From: Gymnodinialimonas ceratoperidinii
GTDB taxonomy: Bacteria; Pseudomonadota; Alphaproteobacteria; Rhodobacterales; Rhodobacteraceae
DNA: 64,000 bases
Direction: 5' to 3'
Assembly (NCBI RefSeq): GCF_019297855.1
Contig: NZ_CP079194.1
Location: 2,157,501-2,221,500 of the forward strand
Shown here: positions 19,418 through 28,593 of the stretch, piece by piece
Position numbering within the stretch: the first letter of the stretch is position 1
How the letters are laid out: the number at the start of each line of letters is the position of its first letter
Made by a program: the position numbers and the translations under genes
The notes under the pieces: model-generated
The model's database searches: none
What the model saw: only the letters and a program-made list of their open reading frames with translations
What the model was told of the DNA's origin: nothing

Positions 19418-20382
19418 TGGACAAGCCACCGACCGCTTCGCGGCCCATGACCCCCAAACCGGTGACGCCGGAGCCCGTGCGCCCCGATCCCGTGCGCCCC
19501 GAGGCACCGGCCTCCAACATCCCCAAGGCGGCGGGCTTCATGGCCGGCGCGATCGTCGCCTTCTCCGCCATGGCGGTCGCGGGCCGCGAGGTCGTGGCCG
19601 AGCTCGATACCTTCGAGTTGATGACATATCGCTCCATCGTGGGCCTGATCCTCGTGGTGCTGATCGGCGGGCTCACCGGGCGCTTGGGCGAGATCCGGAC
19701 CGACCGGATGCCCACCCATATTTTCCGCAACATCTTCCATTTCCTCGGGCAGAACCTGTGGTTCTTCGCGGTCGGGGCCATCCCGCTCGCGCAGGTCTTC
19801 GCGCTGGAGTTCACCGCGCCGCTTTGGGTGATCATCTTCGCCGCGCTATTCCTTGGCGAGAGGCTGACCGTGGCGAAGATCGCCTCGGGCCTTATCGGGT
19901 TCATAGGCATCCTGATCGTAGTGCAGCCCGGCGCCGTGCCTTTCTCGCTCGGCATGGCCGCGTCACTGGGCGCGGCGGTGAGTTTCGCCATCACCGCGAT
20001 CTTCACCAAGCGCCTGACGCGGGACCAGTCGATCATGGGAATCCTATTCTGGCTGACCACGATCCAACTCGTCCTCGGCTTGGCCTTCTGCCTCTATGAC
20101 GGAGAGATCGCGCTGCCCTCGCTGTCGATCCTGCCGCTCGTCGTCCTGATCGGCCTCTGCGGGCTGGTGGCACATTTCTGCATGACCTCGGCCTTCTCCT
20201 GCGCGCCGGCCTCGGTCGTCATGCCCATCGACTTCGCACGCCTGCCCCTGATCGCGATCGTCGGCATGACCCTCTACAACGAGCCCCTGCAGCTCGCCGT
20301 CTTCGCCGGTGCGGTCCTGATCTTCGGGGCGAATTACATGAACATCCTGACCGAACACCGCCGCAGCCGCCGTCAGGTGTAA
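19417..20382 (+). CDS. EamA-type DMT superfamily transporter
   Basis: A 321-residue inner-membrane protein with about ten hydrophobic helices in two EamA repeats. The unusual hydrophilic N-terminus (about 30 residues) is a repetitive threonine-proline-valine-rich stretch (PMTPKPVTPEPVRPDPVRPE). The ATG overlaps the mazG stop. Family members export amino acids, purines or other metabolites; the substrate is unknown. A second EamA gene lies at 21810. Confidence 0.85.
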   Translation: MDKPPTASRPMTPKPVTPEPVRPDPVRPEAPASNIPKAAGFMAGAIVAFSAMAVAGREVVAELDTFELMTYRSIVGLILVVLIGGLTGRLGEIRTDRMPTHIFRNIFHFLGQNLWFFAVGAIPLAQVFALEFTAPLWVIIFAALFLGERLTVAKIASGLIGFIGILIVVQPGAVPFSLGMAASLGAAVSFAITAIFTKRLTRDQSIMGILFWLTTIQLVLGLAFCLYDGEIALPSLSILPLVVLIGLCGLVAHFCMTSAFSCAPASVVMPIDFARLPLIAIVGMTLYNEPLQLAVFAGAVLIFGANYMNILTEHRRSRRQV

Positions 20383-20420
20383 CTTTTGTGACACAGCGTC
20401 CGCGCATATATGGCCACCGA

Positions 20421-20432
20421 CGTCATATGACG
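20421..20432. promoter_or_regulatory. 12-bp palindrome upstream of the FadL-like porin gene
   Basis: CGTCATATGACG is a perfect palindrome 109 bp before the porin ATG, in the 159-bp intergenic region. It may be an operator. A nearby CCGCGCATATAT string recurs upstream of the hydrolase gene at 38397, where it forms part of a promoter-like sequence. Confidence 0.3.
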
Positions 20433-20541
20433 CAGGGGAACATTTGCCCGAATGACGATATTTTGCCCTTAGATTGAGCAGCCCTGCGTGGGAGAGCGCA
20501 GAAAACGATCATTGGGACATATCGACGGGGAGGCACTCATC

Positions 20542-21690
20542 ATGACCCGCTTCACAACGACCACCACCGCCCTCGCGGCACTTCTGGCCACAACCACCAT
20601 CGCAAGCGCGGGTGGCGTGGAACGCTCAGCGCAATCCATGGGCATTCTTTTCGAAGAAGGCGCATACGCAGAACTGAGCTTTAGCTATGCCGATCCGGAT
20701 GTTTCGGGGACAGGCGTCGGACAGGACTCCGGTGACATAGCAGAATCCTATGTCGATTTTGCCCTGCGATATCGCGATGACATTACCGACGACCTTTCCT
20801 ATGCAATCATCTTCGATCGTCCGATCGGCGCCGACGTTGCATATGGATCGGGCACCTACCCGCTTGCTGGTAGCGAGGGCAATATCTCGTCTGAAGCTCT
20901 GACCGTTGCCCTGCGGTACGAGCTCGACCAAGGCTTTTCTATCTATGGCGGCCTTCGTGCTGTAAGCGCAGATGGGAATGTATACCTGACAGCACCTGCT
21001 GCCCTCGAGCCGTACGAAATGGACGCCAACGGCTCGACAGAGCTCGGCTATATGCTGGGTGCTGCCTATGAGCGGCCCGAGATCGCACTGCGCGTCGCTC
21101 TCACCTACCATTCCGCAACTAACCATACATTCGAAGCAACGGAGAGCTCACCGGCGATTGCTGGTGGCGCCGCTCTTGGGACCTCGTTCGAAACGACGAT
21201 CCCGCAGTCGCTTACGTTGGAAGCTCAGTCTGGCATCGCAGAGGGAACGCTGCTGTTTGGATCGGTACGTTGGGTCGATTGGTCAGAGTTCGACATCACT
21301 CCAACCAACTACAATGCTGCGACCACAACAGCCGGCAATCCTTCTGGTTCATCGCTCGTGGACTATGAGAATGATGTTTACACCTACTCTCTCGGCATCG
21401 GTCGGCAACTTACGGATGAGTTGTCGGGTGCCATCAGCGTGACGCACGAAACGTCGAATGGCGGATATTCTGGCAACCTCGGTCCGACCGATGGCCGCAC
21501 CGCGATCGGGCTGGCGCTATCGTACAACCCCGGGACGTTCGAGATTACAGGTGGCGTTCAATACAGCTGGCTCGGTGATGCGGAGACCGTCCTGGCGGCC
21601 GATCCAACTACCGGTGCTGTTCTTGCAAGCAGTAGTTTCGAGGACAACTCGGCGATCGGCGTCGGCATTCGTATCGGTTACTCCTTCTAA
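20542..21690 (+). CDS. OmpP1/FadL-like outer membrane transporter
   Basis: A 382-residue outer-membrane beta-barrel of the long-chain fatty acid/hydrocarbon transport family. It has a signal peptide (MTRFTTTTTALAALLATTTI then ASA), an N-terminal plug-like region with SAQSMGILFEEGAYAE, alternating strands, and a terminal aromatic residue (GYSF). The ATG at 20542 is preceded by GGGGAGG. Codon use is visibly less G+C-biased than in the flanking genes. It stands alone between promoter and terminator. The substrate, probably a hydrophobic compound, is inferred from the family. Confidence 0.85.
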   Translation: MTRFTTTTTALAALLATTTIASAGGVERSAQSMGILFEEGAYAELSFSYADPDVSGTGVGQDSGDIAESYVDFALRYRDDITDDLSYAIIFDRPIGADVAYGSGTYPLAGSEGNISSEALTVALRYELDQGFSIYGGLRAVSADGNVYLTAPAALEPYEMDANGSTELGYMLGAAYERPEIALRVALTYHSATNHTFEATESSPAIAGGAALGTSFETTIPQSLTLEAQSGIAEGTLLFGSVRWVDWSEFDITPTNYNAATTTAGNPSGSSLVDYENDVYTYSLGIGRQLTDELSGAISVTHETSNGGYSGNLGPTDGRTAIGLALSYNPGTFEITGGVQYSWLGDAETVLAADPTTGAVLASSSFEDNSAIGVGIRIGYSF

Positions 21691-21718
21691 CCAACCCCAA
21701 GACCTCCAACGACCCAAA

Positions 21719-21750
21719 CCCCGCGCCCCCCTCAGGGCCGCGGGGTTTTT
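21719..21750 (+). terminator. Intrinsic terminator after the FadL-like gene
   Basis: The stem CCCCGCG pairs with CGCGGGG around a 13-nt loop and is followed by TTTTTCTTT. It starts 29 bp after the porin stop. Confidence 0.85.
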
Positions 21751-21809
21751 CTTTGGCTTGGCGCAGGTTCCGGGTCGCGTGCTCAAGGAAATCGCCCTAG
21801 ACCGCTGCC

Positions 21810-22748
21810 ATGACACAGACTTCTCTCAGCACCCGCGCATGGGCCGAGATGGGGCTACTGGCCCTGATATGGGGGGCCTCGTTCCTGTCGATCAAACTGG
21901 GGCTGGAAGAGCTTCCGTTCCTCACGCTCGTGGTCCATCGCGTGCTGTGGGCCTGCGTGATCCTCTGGGGTTACGTGCTTCTCCGGCGCCAGTCTGTCCC
22001 GCGCGACCTGCGGATCTGGAGGGCGTTTCTGGTCATGGGGCTGCTCAACAACGCCATTCCCTTCGCGCTGATGGCCTGGGGGCAGCAATTCATCGAGACC
22101 GGGCTGACCTCGATCTTCAACGCGGGCACGGCGATATTCGGCGTCCTCGTGGCGGCGATCTTCTTCGCGGATGAGCGCCTCACCCTGCGCAAGATTGCCG
22201 GGGTCTCGGTGGCCTTCTTCGGCGTCACGGTGGCCATCGGGCTCGACAGCTTGCGCCAGTTCGACATTCGCAGCCTCGCGCAGCTGGCGGTTCTGGGCGG
22301 GACGCTCTCCTACGCTTTGGCGAGCGCCTGGGCGCGCAAGCGGCTGATGGGGCTCTCGCCCGCCGTGGCAGCCGCCGGGATGCTGACGGGGGCCGTGGTG
22401 ATCCTGCTGCCCGTGGCCCTGATCGTGGACGGCGCACCCGCGTGGCCCGCCCTGCCCCGGACCTACCTCGCCGTGGGATATTTTGCAGTCTTCGGCACCG
22501 CCATCGCCTACCTGCTCTATTACCGCGTCCTCGCCATGGTCGGCACCGGCAACGCGATGCTGGTCACCTTGCTGATCCCTCCCGTGGCCATCGTGCTCGG
22601 CGCGCTGGTGCTGGAGGAACGCCTCGCGCCCCAAGCCTTCGCGGGCTTCGGTCTGCTCGCTCTGGGCCTGCTGATCCTCGACGGACGTCTCCTGCGCTGG
22701 CTGCAAGGCAAGCCCGGACCGGTGACGGGGCCACAAAAGCTGCCCTGA
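21810..22748 (+). CDS. EamA-type DMT superfamily transporter
   Basis: A 312-residue inner-membrane protein with ten predicted helices in two EamA repeats, for example LLALIWGASFLSIKLGLEEL at the first repeat and the FGTAIAYLLYYRVLAMVG segment in the second. It probably exports metabolites or amino acids; the substrate is unknown. It is not closely similar in sequence to the EamA protein encoded at 19417. No coupled regulator is adjacent. Confidence 0.85.
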   Translation: MTQTSLSTRAWAEMGLLALIWGASFLSIKLGLEELPFLTLVVHRVLWACVILWGYVLLRRQSVPRDLRIWRAFLVMGLLNNAIPFALMAWGQQFIETGLTSIFNAGTAIFGVLVAAIFFADERLTLRKIAGVSVAFFGVTVAIGLDSLRQFDIRSLAQLAVLGGTLSYALASAWARKRLMGLSPAVAAAGMLTGAVVILLPVALIVDGAPAWPALPRTYLAVGYFAVFGTAIAYLLYYRVLAMVGTGNAMLVTLLIPPVAIVLGALVLEERLAPQAFAGFGLLALGLLILDGRLLRWLQGKPGPVTGPQKLP

Positions 22749-22845
22749 CGGCACCGGCCAACCGCCGAAGCCCCCCGCCACCCACATCCGCAAAAAGCCC
22801 GTCCCCCGCTTGCCTTGGGTCGAGCGCCCGTGGCAAGCATCGGCG

Positions 22846-23724
22846 ATGGAATTGATCTACGACAGCCCGCAAGCCTTCCTCGACGCTCCCGCCAAGCGCG
22901 TCGCCGTCTTCGGCATGTCCGGCCTCGGCAAGACAGTGCTCTCCAACAAGCTGCGCGAAAGCGGCGACTGGTTTCACTACTCCGTCGATTACCGGATCGG
23001 CACGGCCTACATGGGCGAGCATATCGCCGACAACCTCAAGGCGCAGGCAATGCAGGTGCCGATGCTGGCGGAACTCCTGCGCTCGGACAGCATCTACATC
23101 GGCTCCAACATCACCTTCGGCAACCTCGCGCCGCTCTCGACCTTTCTGGGCAAACCCGGCGATCCGGCGAAGGGCGGGCTGCCCTTCGATGAATACAAGC
23201 GCCGTCAGGCACTGCACCGCCGGGCGGAGGTGAACGCGCTGCTCGACACCGTGCCCTTCGTGCTGCGCGCGTCGTCGCTCTATGGCTACGAGAACTTCAT
23301 CTGCGACACCGGCGGCTCCATCTGCGCGGTGGTCGATCCATCCGATCCCGCCGATGAGGTCCTGCGCACCCTCGCCGCCAGCCTGCTGATGATCTGGATC
23401 GAGACCCCCGAGGGCCACGACGCCGAGCTGATCCGCCGCTTCAAGCTGAACCCCAAGCCGATCTATTACCAGCCCGAGCTGCTGGAGAGCTTGTGGTCTG
23501 AGTATCTCGACACCCACGGCCTGTCCGAGGCGCAGGTGGACCCGGACGATTTCGCCGTCCACGCCTTCAGCCGCGTGATCCACAGCCGCGCGCCGCTCTA
23601 TGCGGCGATGGCGAAGAACTGGGGCGTCAGCGTCACCGCGGGCGAGGTCGAAGCCGTGCGCGACGCCCATGATGCCGAAGAGATGATCGCCCGCGCGCTG
23701 GCCAAGCCGCGCCCGAGCGCCTAG
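22846..23724 (+). CDS. P-loop ATPase of unknown function
   Basis: A 292-residue soluble protein with a clear Walker A motif, GMSGLGKT at 23-30, after a short strand (RVAVF). No known kinase or GTPase family signature is evident beyond the P-loop. A cysteine in FICDTGGS and the following AVVDPSDP may contribute to a second nucleotide-facing segment. The start at 22846 places the P-loop near the N-terminus; the upstream in-frame ATG at 22810 has no better ribosome-binding site. It lies 41 bp upstream of metA on the same strand and could be cotranscribed. Confidence 0.65.
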   Translation: MELIYDSPQAFLDAPAKRVAVFGMSGLGKTVLSNKLRESGDWFHYSVDYRIGTAYMGEHIADNLKAQAMQVPMLAELLRSDSIYIGSNITFGNLAPLSTFLGKPGDPAKGGLPFDEYKRRQALHRRAEVNALLDTVPFVLRASSLYGYENFICDTGGSICAVVDPSDPADEVLRTLAASLLMIWIETPEGHDAELIRRFKLNPKPIYYQPELLESLWSEYLDTHGLSEAQVDPDDFAVHAFSRVIHSRAPLYAAMAKNWGVSVTAGEVEAVRDAHDAEEMIARALAKPRPSA

Positions 23725-23765
23725 ATCCTGCTTCCTGCCAAAGACGCCTTCCAAGAGACGAAACC

Positions 23766-24707
23766 ATGCCCATCAAACTGCCCGATACCCTGCCCGCCTA
23801 TAACATCCTGTCGCGCGAAGGCGTGATGGTGATGCCCGAGGATGCGGCGTCCAAGCAGGACATCCGTCCGCTGCGGATCGGGCTGTTGAACCTGATGCCG
23901 AAGAAGATCCAGACCGAGACGCAGTTCGCGCGCCTGATTGGCGCCTCGCCCCTGCAAATCGAGCTGTCGCTGATCCGGATGTCGGACCACGCTTCCAAGA
24001 ACACCTCGGCGGAGCATATGGACGAGTTCTACCGCCCCTTCTCCGAGGTGCAGGCTAGCGGCGAGAAGTTCGACGGGCTGCTGATCACCGGCGCGCCAAT
24101 CGAACATCTGCCCTTCGAAGAGGTCACTTATTGGGACGAGCTGAAGACGGTGATGGACTGGACCCAGAGCCATGTCCATTCGACCTTCGGCATCTGTTGG
24201 GGCGGCATGGCGATGGCCTACCACTTCCATGGCGTCAAGAAACACATGCTCGACGCCAAGGCTTTCGGCTGCTTCCGCCATGTGAACCGCGCGCCCGCCT
24301 CGCCCTACCTGCGCGGCTTTTCGGACGACGTGCTGATGCCGGTCTCGCGCTGGACGGAGGTCCGCGCCGAGGAGGTGGCCGCCGCCGGGCTCACCACGCT
24401 GATCGGCTCGGACGAGGTCGGCCCGGCGCTGGTCGAGGACGCCGGCCACCGGGCGCTCTACGTCTTCAACCACTTCGAATACGATAGCGAGACCCTGAAG
24501 CAGGAATATGACCGCGACGCCGCCGCGGGCGCGCCGATCAACGTGCCGGTCAACTACTACCCTGACGATGATCCGACGCGCCAACCGATGAACCGCTGGC
24601 GATCCCACGCGCATCTGCTTTACGGCAATTGGGTGAGCGAATTGTACCTGACGACGCCCTACGACATGGACCAGATTGGCCTCGCTTCGACGGACTTGCG
24701 GCGGTGA
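23766..24707 (+). CDS. metA: Homoserine O-acetyltransferase/O-succinyltransferase MetA
   Basis: Activates homoserine for methionine synthesis. The 313-residue protein has the catalytic cysteine in FGICWGGMA (C144) and the histidine/glutamate pair in NHFEYD (H236, E238). At the acyl-CoA-selecting position the sequence is GAPIE (E113), not the GAPLG of the Escherichia coli succinyltransferase. A glutamate there is known to favour acetyl-CoA, so acetylation is inferred. No SAM-II-like leader is visible in the 41 bp upstream. The alpha/beta hydrolase gene overlaps its stop. Confidence 0.93.
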   Translation: MPIKLPDTLPAYNILSREGVMVMPEDAASKQDIRPLRIGLLNLMPKKIQTETQFARLIGASPLQIELSLIRMSDHASKNTSAEHMDEFYRPFSEVQASGEKFDGLLITGAPIEHLPFEEVTYWDELKTVMDWTQSHVHSTFGICWGGMAMAYHFHGVKKHMLDAKAFGCFRHVNRAPASPYLRGFSDDVLMPVSRWTEVRAEEVAAAGLTTLIGSDEVGPALVEDAGHRALYVFNHFEYDSETLKQEYDRDAAAGAPINVPVNYYPDDDPTRQPMNRWRSHAHLLYGNWVSELYLTTPYDMDQIGLASTDLRR

Positions 24708-25660
24708 AACTGGTGTTGGCGCTCCTCGGCATCCTCCTCTGTGCCCTCATCCTCGTCGCCCTGCTCACGGTATGGCGCGCCGGCCGAAACGAGGCCGCGG
24801 CCGAGGCGGATTATCCGCCGGCGGGCCAGTTCGTCGAGGTGAACGGCACCCGCGTGCACTATATCGACGAAGGCGAAGGCCCCGCCGTCGTGCTGATCCA
24901 CGGCTCCGGCGGAAACCTCAACGACTGGACCTTCGACATGGTCGGCCGCCTGCGCGACCGCTACCGGGTCATCGCTTTTGATCGGCCGGGACTCGGCTAT
25001 ACCGAGATGATCGGCCAAGGCGCCTCGATCACCGATCAGGCGCGGCTTCTGGCGGATGCGGCAACCGCCATCGGCGCCGATAACCCGATGGTCGTCGGCC
25101 ATTCCTTCGGCGGCGCCGTCGCCGTGGCCTGGGGCGTGGAGCGTCCCGACGTGCTGGCCGGTCTGGTCGTTCTGGCGGGCGCGACGAACCCCTGGGACAC
25201 CGGCATCAGCACCTATTACCGCCTCCTGTCGCATCCCGTCGCGGGGCCGATCATGGCCACCTTGCTGGCCGCCTGGGTGCCTGAGCGCATCGTGACCGAG
25301 AACGTCGAGGCGGTGTTCAAACCGCAGACCGCGCCCGAGGGTTACGGCGAACACTTCGGTCCCGGCCTGACCCTGCGCCGCTTCTCCCTGCTGGAGAACG
25401 CGCGTCAGCGCGCTGACCTGCTGCCGCAGATCGAGGCCCTTGTGCCCCACTACGCGCGCATCGACGTGCCGACCGAGATCCTGCACGGTGATGCCGATAC
25501 GACCGTGGGGCTCGAAATCCACTCGATCCCGCTCAGCCAGCAAATCCCTGATGCGCGCCTCACCGTGCTCGACGGCGTGGGCCACATGCCCCAACACGCC
25601 GCGCCCGAGGCCCTTGAGGCCGCCATCGACCGCCTCGCACAGCGGGCCGGCCTGCGCTGA
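24704..25660 (+). CDS. Alpha/beta hydrolase with N-terminal membrane anchor
   Basis: A 318-residue hydrolase: one transmembrane helix at about 4-23, then the fold with the oxyanion segment LIHGSGGN, the nucleophile elbow VVGHSFGGA (S134), an acid near GDADTTVG and a final histidine in GVGHMPQ. The start is taken as GTG at 24704, which overlaps the metA stop as GTGA, giving a direct start at the membrane helix; upstream ATGs would lie inside metA. Substrate unknown. Coupling to metA may be positional only. Confidence 0.8.
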   Translation: MKLVLALLGILLCALILVALLTVWRAGRNEAAAEADYPPAGQFVEVNGTRVHYIDEGEGPAVVLIHGSGGNLNDWTFDMVGRLRDRYRVIAFDRPGLGYTEMIGQGASITDQARLLADAATAIGADNPMVVGHSFGGAVAVAWGVERPDVLAGLVVLAGATNPWDTGISTYYRLLSHPVAGPIMATLLAAWVPERIVTENVEAVFKPQTAPEGYGEHFGPGLTLRRFSLLENARQRADLLPQIEALVPHYARIDVPTEILHGDADTTVGLEIHSIPLSQQIPDARLTVLDGVGHMPQHAAPEALEAAIDRLAQRAGLR

Positions 25661-25741
25661 ATTTGCTTTGTTTCATTGCGAAACGGCCTCGGCACACCTA
25701 ATGTAATAAATAATAACATTTCGCGAGAGCAGGCCCGAGCC

Positions 25742-26629
25742 ATGAGTAAACCCTTCGACGGCGCAATCAGCACCTACTTCGATGAAGAGGCCCCCGATTG
25801 GGTGCGCGCCCAGATCGAGGGCGCCAAGAAGAACCGCATGCTCGATCCCTCCTATCCCTATGAAAAACGGATGGACAAGGACGACTACGAAGAGGATCTG
25901 GCCGCGCTGCAGATCGAACTGGTCAAGATGCTCTCCTGGGTGCGCGAGACCGGCGCGCGGGTCGCGGTTGTCTTCGAGGGGCGCGATGCCGCCGGCAAGG
26001 GCGGCGCGATCAAGCGCATCCGCGAGAACCTGAACCCCCGCGCGGCCCATGTCATAGCGCTCAGCAAGCCGACCGAGCGTGAAGCCGGGCAGTGGTATTT
26101 CCAACGCTACATCCAACACCTGCCCTCTGCCGGCGAGATCAGCCTTTTCGACCGCAGCTGGTACAACCGCGGCGTGGTGGAGAAGGTCTTCGATTTCTGC
26201 ACCGAGGCGCAGCGCGAGGCGTTTTTCGCGCAGCTTCCGGGCTTCGAGAGCACCATTGTGAACGACGGAATCCACCTGACCAAGATCTGGCTCAACGTGG
26301 GCCGCGCCGAGCAATTGCGCCGGTTCCTCTCGCGTGAGGAAGATCCCTTGAAGCAATGGAAGCTCAGCTGGATTGACGTGGAAGGCCTGAAACGATGGGA
26401 CGCCTACAGCGCCGCGATTGCCGAGACGCTGGAACGCTCGCACACCACCGCCGCGCCCTGGACGGTGATCCGCTCCGACGACAAGCGCCGCGCGCGTCTT
26501 GCCGTGATCCGCGCCGTGCTGCAGGGGCTGGACTACGACGGGAAGGACGAGGCGCGGGTTGGCGCGCCTGATCCGAAGATCACCGGAGGGCCGGAAATGT
26601 GGTCCGATCCCGGCGCGAAGACCGCCTGA
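25742..26629 (+). CDS. ppk2: Polyphosphate kinase 2
   Basis: Uses inorganic polyphosphate to phosphorylate nucleotides. The 295-residue single-domain protein has the Walker A motif GRDAAGKGG at 80-88, the Walker B-like block FDRSWYNRG with D137, and the conserved lid region after it. The ATG at 25742 starts the recognisable sequence; the upstream DNA (ATGTAATAAATAATAACATT) is A+T-rich and probably promoter. The stop overlaps the TetR gene start as TGATG. Confidence 0.92.
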   Translation: MSKPFDGAISTYFDEEAPDWVRAQIEGAKKNRMLDPSYPYEKRMDKDDYEEDLAALQIELVKMLSWVRETGARVAVVFEGRDAAGKGGAIKRIRENLNPRAAHVIALSKPTEREAGQWYFQRYIQHLPSAGEISLFDRSWYNRGVVEKVFDFCTEAQREAFFAQLPGFESTIVNDGIHLTKIWLNVGRAEQLRRFLSREEDPLKQWKLSWIDVEGLKRWDAYSAAIAETLERSHTTAAPWTVIRSDDKRRARLAVIRAVLQGLDYDGKDEARVGAPDPKITGGPEMWSDPGAKTA

Positions 26630-27246
26630 TGCCCAAGCGCGGCTACCACCATGGCAACCTCAAGCAGGCGCTGGTCGATGCGGCCTTGCAGCTGATCGAG
26701 GAAAAAGGCCCGACGGGTTTCACCCTGTCAGAGGCCGCCAAGACCGCCGGCGTGACCCCGGCGGCGGTCTACCGCCATTTCGACGGGCGCGAGACGCTGA
26801 TCGCGGAATGTGCGCTGCAGGGGCACGAGATTTTTGCGGATCTGATGAACCACGCCTTCAACGGCGGCCAACCCTCGGCCCTCGCGGCATTCGAGGCGAC
26901 AGGCCGCGCCTACCTCGCCTTCGCCCGCAAATATCCCGGTCATTACATGGCGATGTTCGAATCCGGCACTTCCGTCAACGCGACACCGGAATTGGCGGCG
27001 GCAGCTGGAAAATCCAGCGCGGTGCTGGAGCACGCGGCCGACGCCCTGTCCGAGCATATCCCGCCCGAAAAACGGCCGCCGTCGTCGATGTTCTCGGCCC
27101 ATATCTGGGCGATGTCCCACGGCGTTGTCGAACTCTTCGCCCGTGGCCGGCCCGGTGCGAATGCGCCCTTCCCGCCGGAAGATCTGCTGGAGGCCGGGAT
27201 CGGCATCTACCTGCGCGGCCTCGGGCTGATCGAACCCGACCGCTGA
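26629..27246 (+). CDS. TetR/AcrR family transcriptional regulator
   Basis: A 205-residue regulator with an N-terminal helix-turn-helix (FTLSEAAKTAGVTPAAVYRH at about 32-51) and a TetR C-terminal ligand domain. Translation starts inside the ppk2 stop codon (TGATG), so the two are coexpressed. Whether it controls ppk2 or its own operon cannot be told; the A+T-rich stretch upstream of ppk2 is the natural place to look for its operator. Confidence 0.88.
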   Translation: MPKRGYHHGNLKQALVDAALQLIEEKGPTGFTLSEAAKTAGVTPAAVYRHFDGRETLIAECALQGHEIFADLMNHAFNGGQPSALAAFEATGRAYLAFARKYPGHYMAMFESGTSVNATPELAAAAGKSSAVLEHAADALSEHIPPEKRPPSSMFSAHIWAMSHGVVELFARGRPGANAPFPPEDLLEAGIGIYLRGLGLIEPDR

Positions 27247-27263
27247 CGTGGCTACACGCGCTC

Positions 27264-28505
27264 TCACGCGGCCTCTCGCGTGTAGATCTCGTTGCGCAGC
27301 AAGCTCTGGATCTGGCCGTTCCGCGCTTCGATCGCTTGCAGGCTGCTGTGGGTCAGGCTCTGGAACCGTTGCAGCCGAAGGATGATCTCGCTCATGCTGC
27401 CGGTGGGATCACCGATCCTTGCGGTCTCGATCTCGCTCATCACCCGCATGATGTTGAGGCCCGAGAGCGTGCGTTTCAGCATCCGGCACGCGGCCTCGAA
27501 ACAAGCCATTTCCTTCAGGACCTCGTGCAGCACGTTCTTTCCCTCGGCCCGCCGCTGCGGGCGCTCGGCGACAAGACGCGCCATTTCGGCCCGTGTCACG
27601 GTGGCAATGTCGTGATCCGGCTCCTCGGCGAATTGTACGATGATCTCGCTCAACATGCTGAAGGCGCAATTGACGAAAAGCCCGGCGCACAGTCGGTCCG
27701 CCATATGATCCAGTCCGTCGAGGAACGGCCGGATACCTGATTTGATATTGTTTGAAATATCGTCGAAATTCGTCGAGATCACCCCGAGCGGTGCCGCCCT
27801 TTCGCCCATCCGCGTGGCATGGATGCGCATGTTCTTCGGCGAGCCTTCGATGGCCTTGAAGCCAGTGACGATGGCGCGGCCTTCCTTCCGGATCGTGTCC
27901 AGCTGCGTCAGGGTTTCGGCAAAGCGTTCCATCTGGCTGTTGGCCCCGCGCCGCAGATGCGCATCGCGGGACCGGATTTCCTGCGACAGGGCATAGGACA
28001 TGAAGCTGCCGTAGTCGGGAAATCCAAGCTCTGCCAATTCCGCGAGCAGCGCCTGCGCGCTTTGCTCGGGCTCGATGTCCTCTGCCAGTTCGGCTGCCCG
28101 GATGCGGGCGTAAAGCGCCTTCACCGTGTCGAGCATCGGGCTGGTGGGTTTCAGCCGCACCGAGACGAAACCTTCGCCCTCGGCGATGACGATGGCGAAC
28201 ACCCAATAGTAGCGGCCATCCTTGGCCCGGTTTTTCACATAAGCGCCAATGGGTTGTCCGGCCTTGATCGATCTCCAGATCAACCAGAAGACCGCCCTTG
28301 GCATATCTTCATGGCGCACCGTCTTGTGCGGCGCGCCCATCAGTTCTTCCCACGAATAGCCGCTGACCCGGACAAAGACCCCGTTGCCGCCGGTCACGAC
28401 ACCGCGCGGATCAGAGCGGGAAAAGAAGAGCTCCTCCGGCAGGAAGCGGCGTTCTTCGTTCAAATAGACCTTTGCCGACGGCTCATCGGCTTCCTGCTCT
28501 TCCAT
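27264..28505 (-). CDS. PAS domain protein (aerotaxis-receptor-like sensor, no output domain recognised)
   Basis: A 413-residue soluble protein. The N-terminal PAS domain (about 25-125) contains the Aer-like block FFSRSDPRGVVTGGNGVF and KTVRHEDMPRAVFWLIW, typical of chemotaxis and redox PAS sensors. The C-terminal ~290 residues are mostly helical and resemble a degenerate signalling coiled coil, but no kinase, GGDEF or canonical MCP tip was recognised. There is no transmembrane segment. It is the last gene of the minus-strand run from iscR-suf, 88 bp after sufS. It may sense redox state or a flavin; the output is unknown. Confidence 0.75.
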   Translation of the reverse strand: MEEQEADEPSAKVYLNEERRFLPEELFFSRSDPRGVVTGGNGVFVRVSGYSWEELMGAPHKTVRHEDMPRAVFWLIWRSIKAGQPIGAYVKNRAKDGRYYWVFAIVIAEGEGFVSVRLKPTSPMLDTVKALYARIRAAELAEDIEPEQSAQALLAELAELGFPDYGSFMSYALSQEIRSRDAHLRRGANSQMERFAETLTQLDTIRKEGRAIVTGFKAIEGSPKNMRIHATRMGERAAPLGVISTNFDDISNNIKSGIRPFLDGLDHMADRLCAGLFVNCAFSMLSEIIVQFAEEPDHDIATVTRAEMARLVAERPQRRAEGKNVLHEVLKEMACFEAACRMLKRTLSGLNIMRVMSEIETARIGDPTGSMSEIILRLQRFQSLTHSSLQAIEARNGQIQSLLRNEIYTREAA

Positions 28506-28593
28506 GGCGACCTCTCGTGGCGGAGGCCTCCATGCTGGCAGAGGGGTGTTACGATACCCTTAACGCCTTAACGGCGCCGGAGAAGCGTCGCGC

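Noticed and set aside
23725..23765. Possible SAM-II riboswitch before metA
   Set aside because: SAM-II leaders are common before alphaproteobacterial metA, but only 41 bp separate metA from the upstream gene and the conserved SAM-II core is not present.
28560..28571. TTAACGCCTTAA upstream of the PAS protein gene as a CtrA box
   Set aside because: The two TTAA halves are only 4 bp apart, so the site does not fit the consensus, although the position is suggestive.
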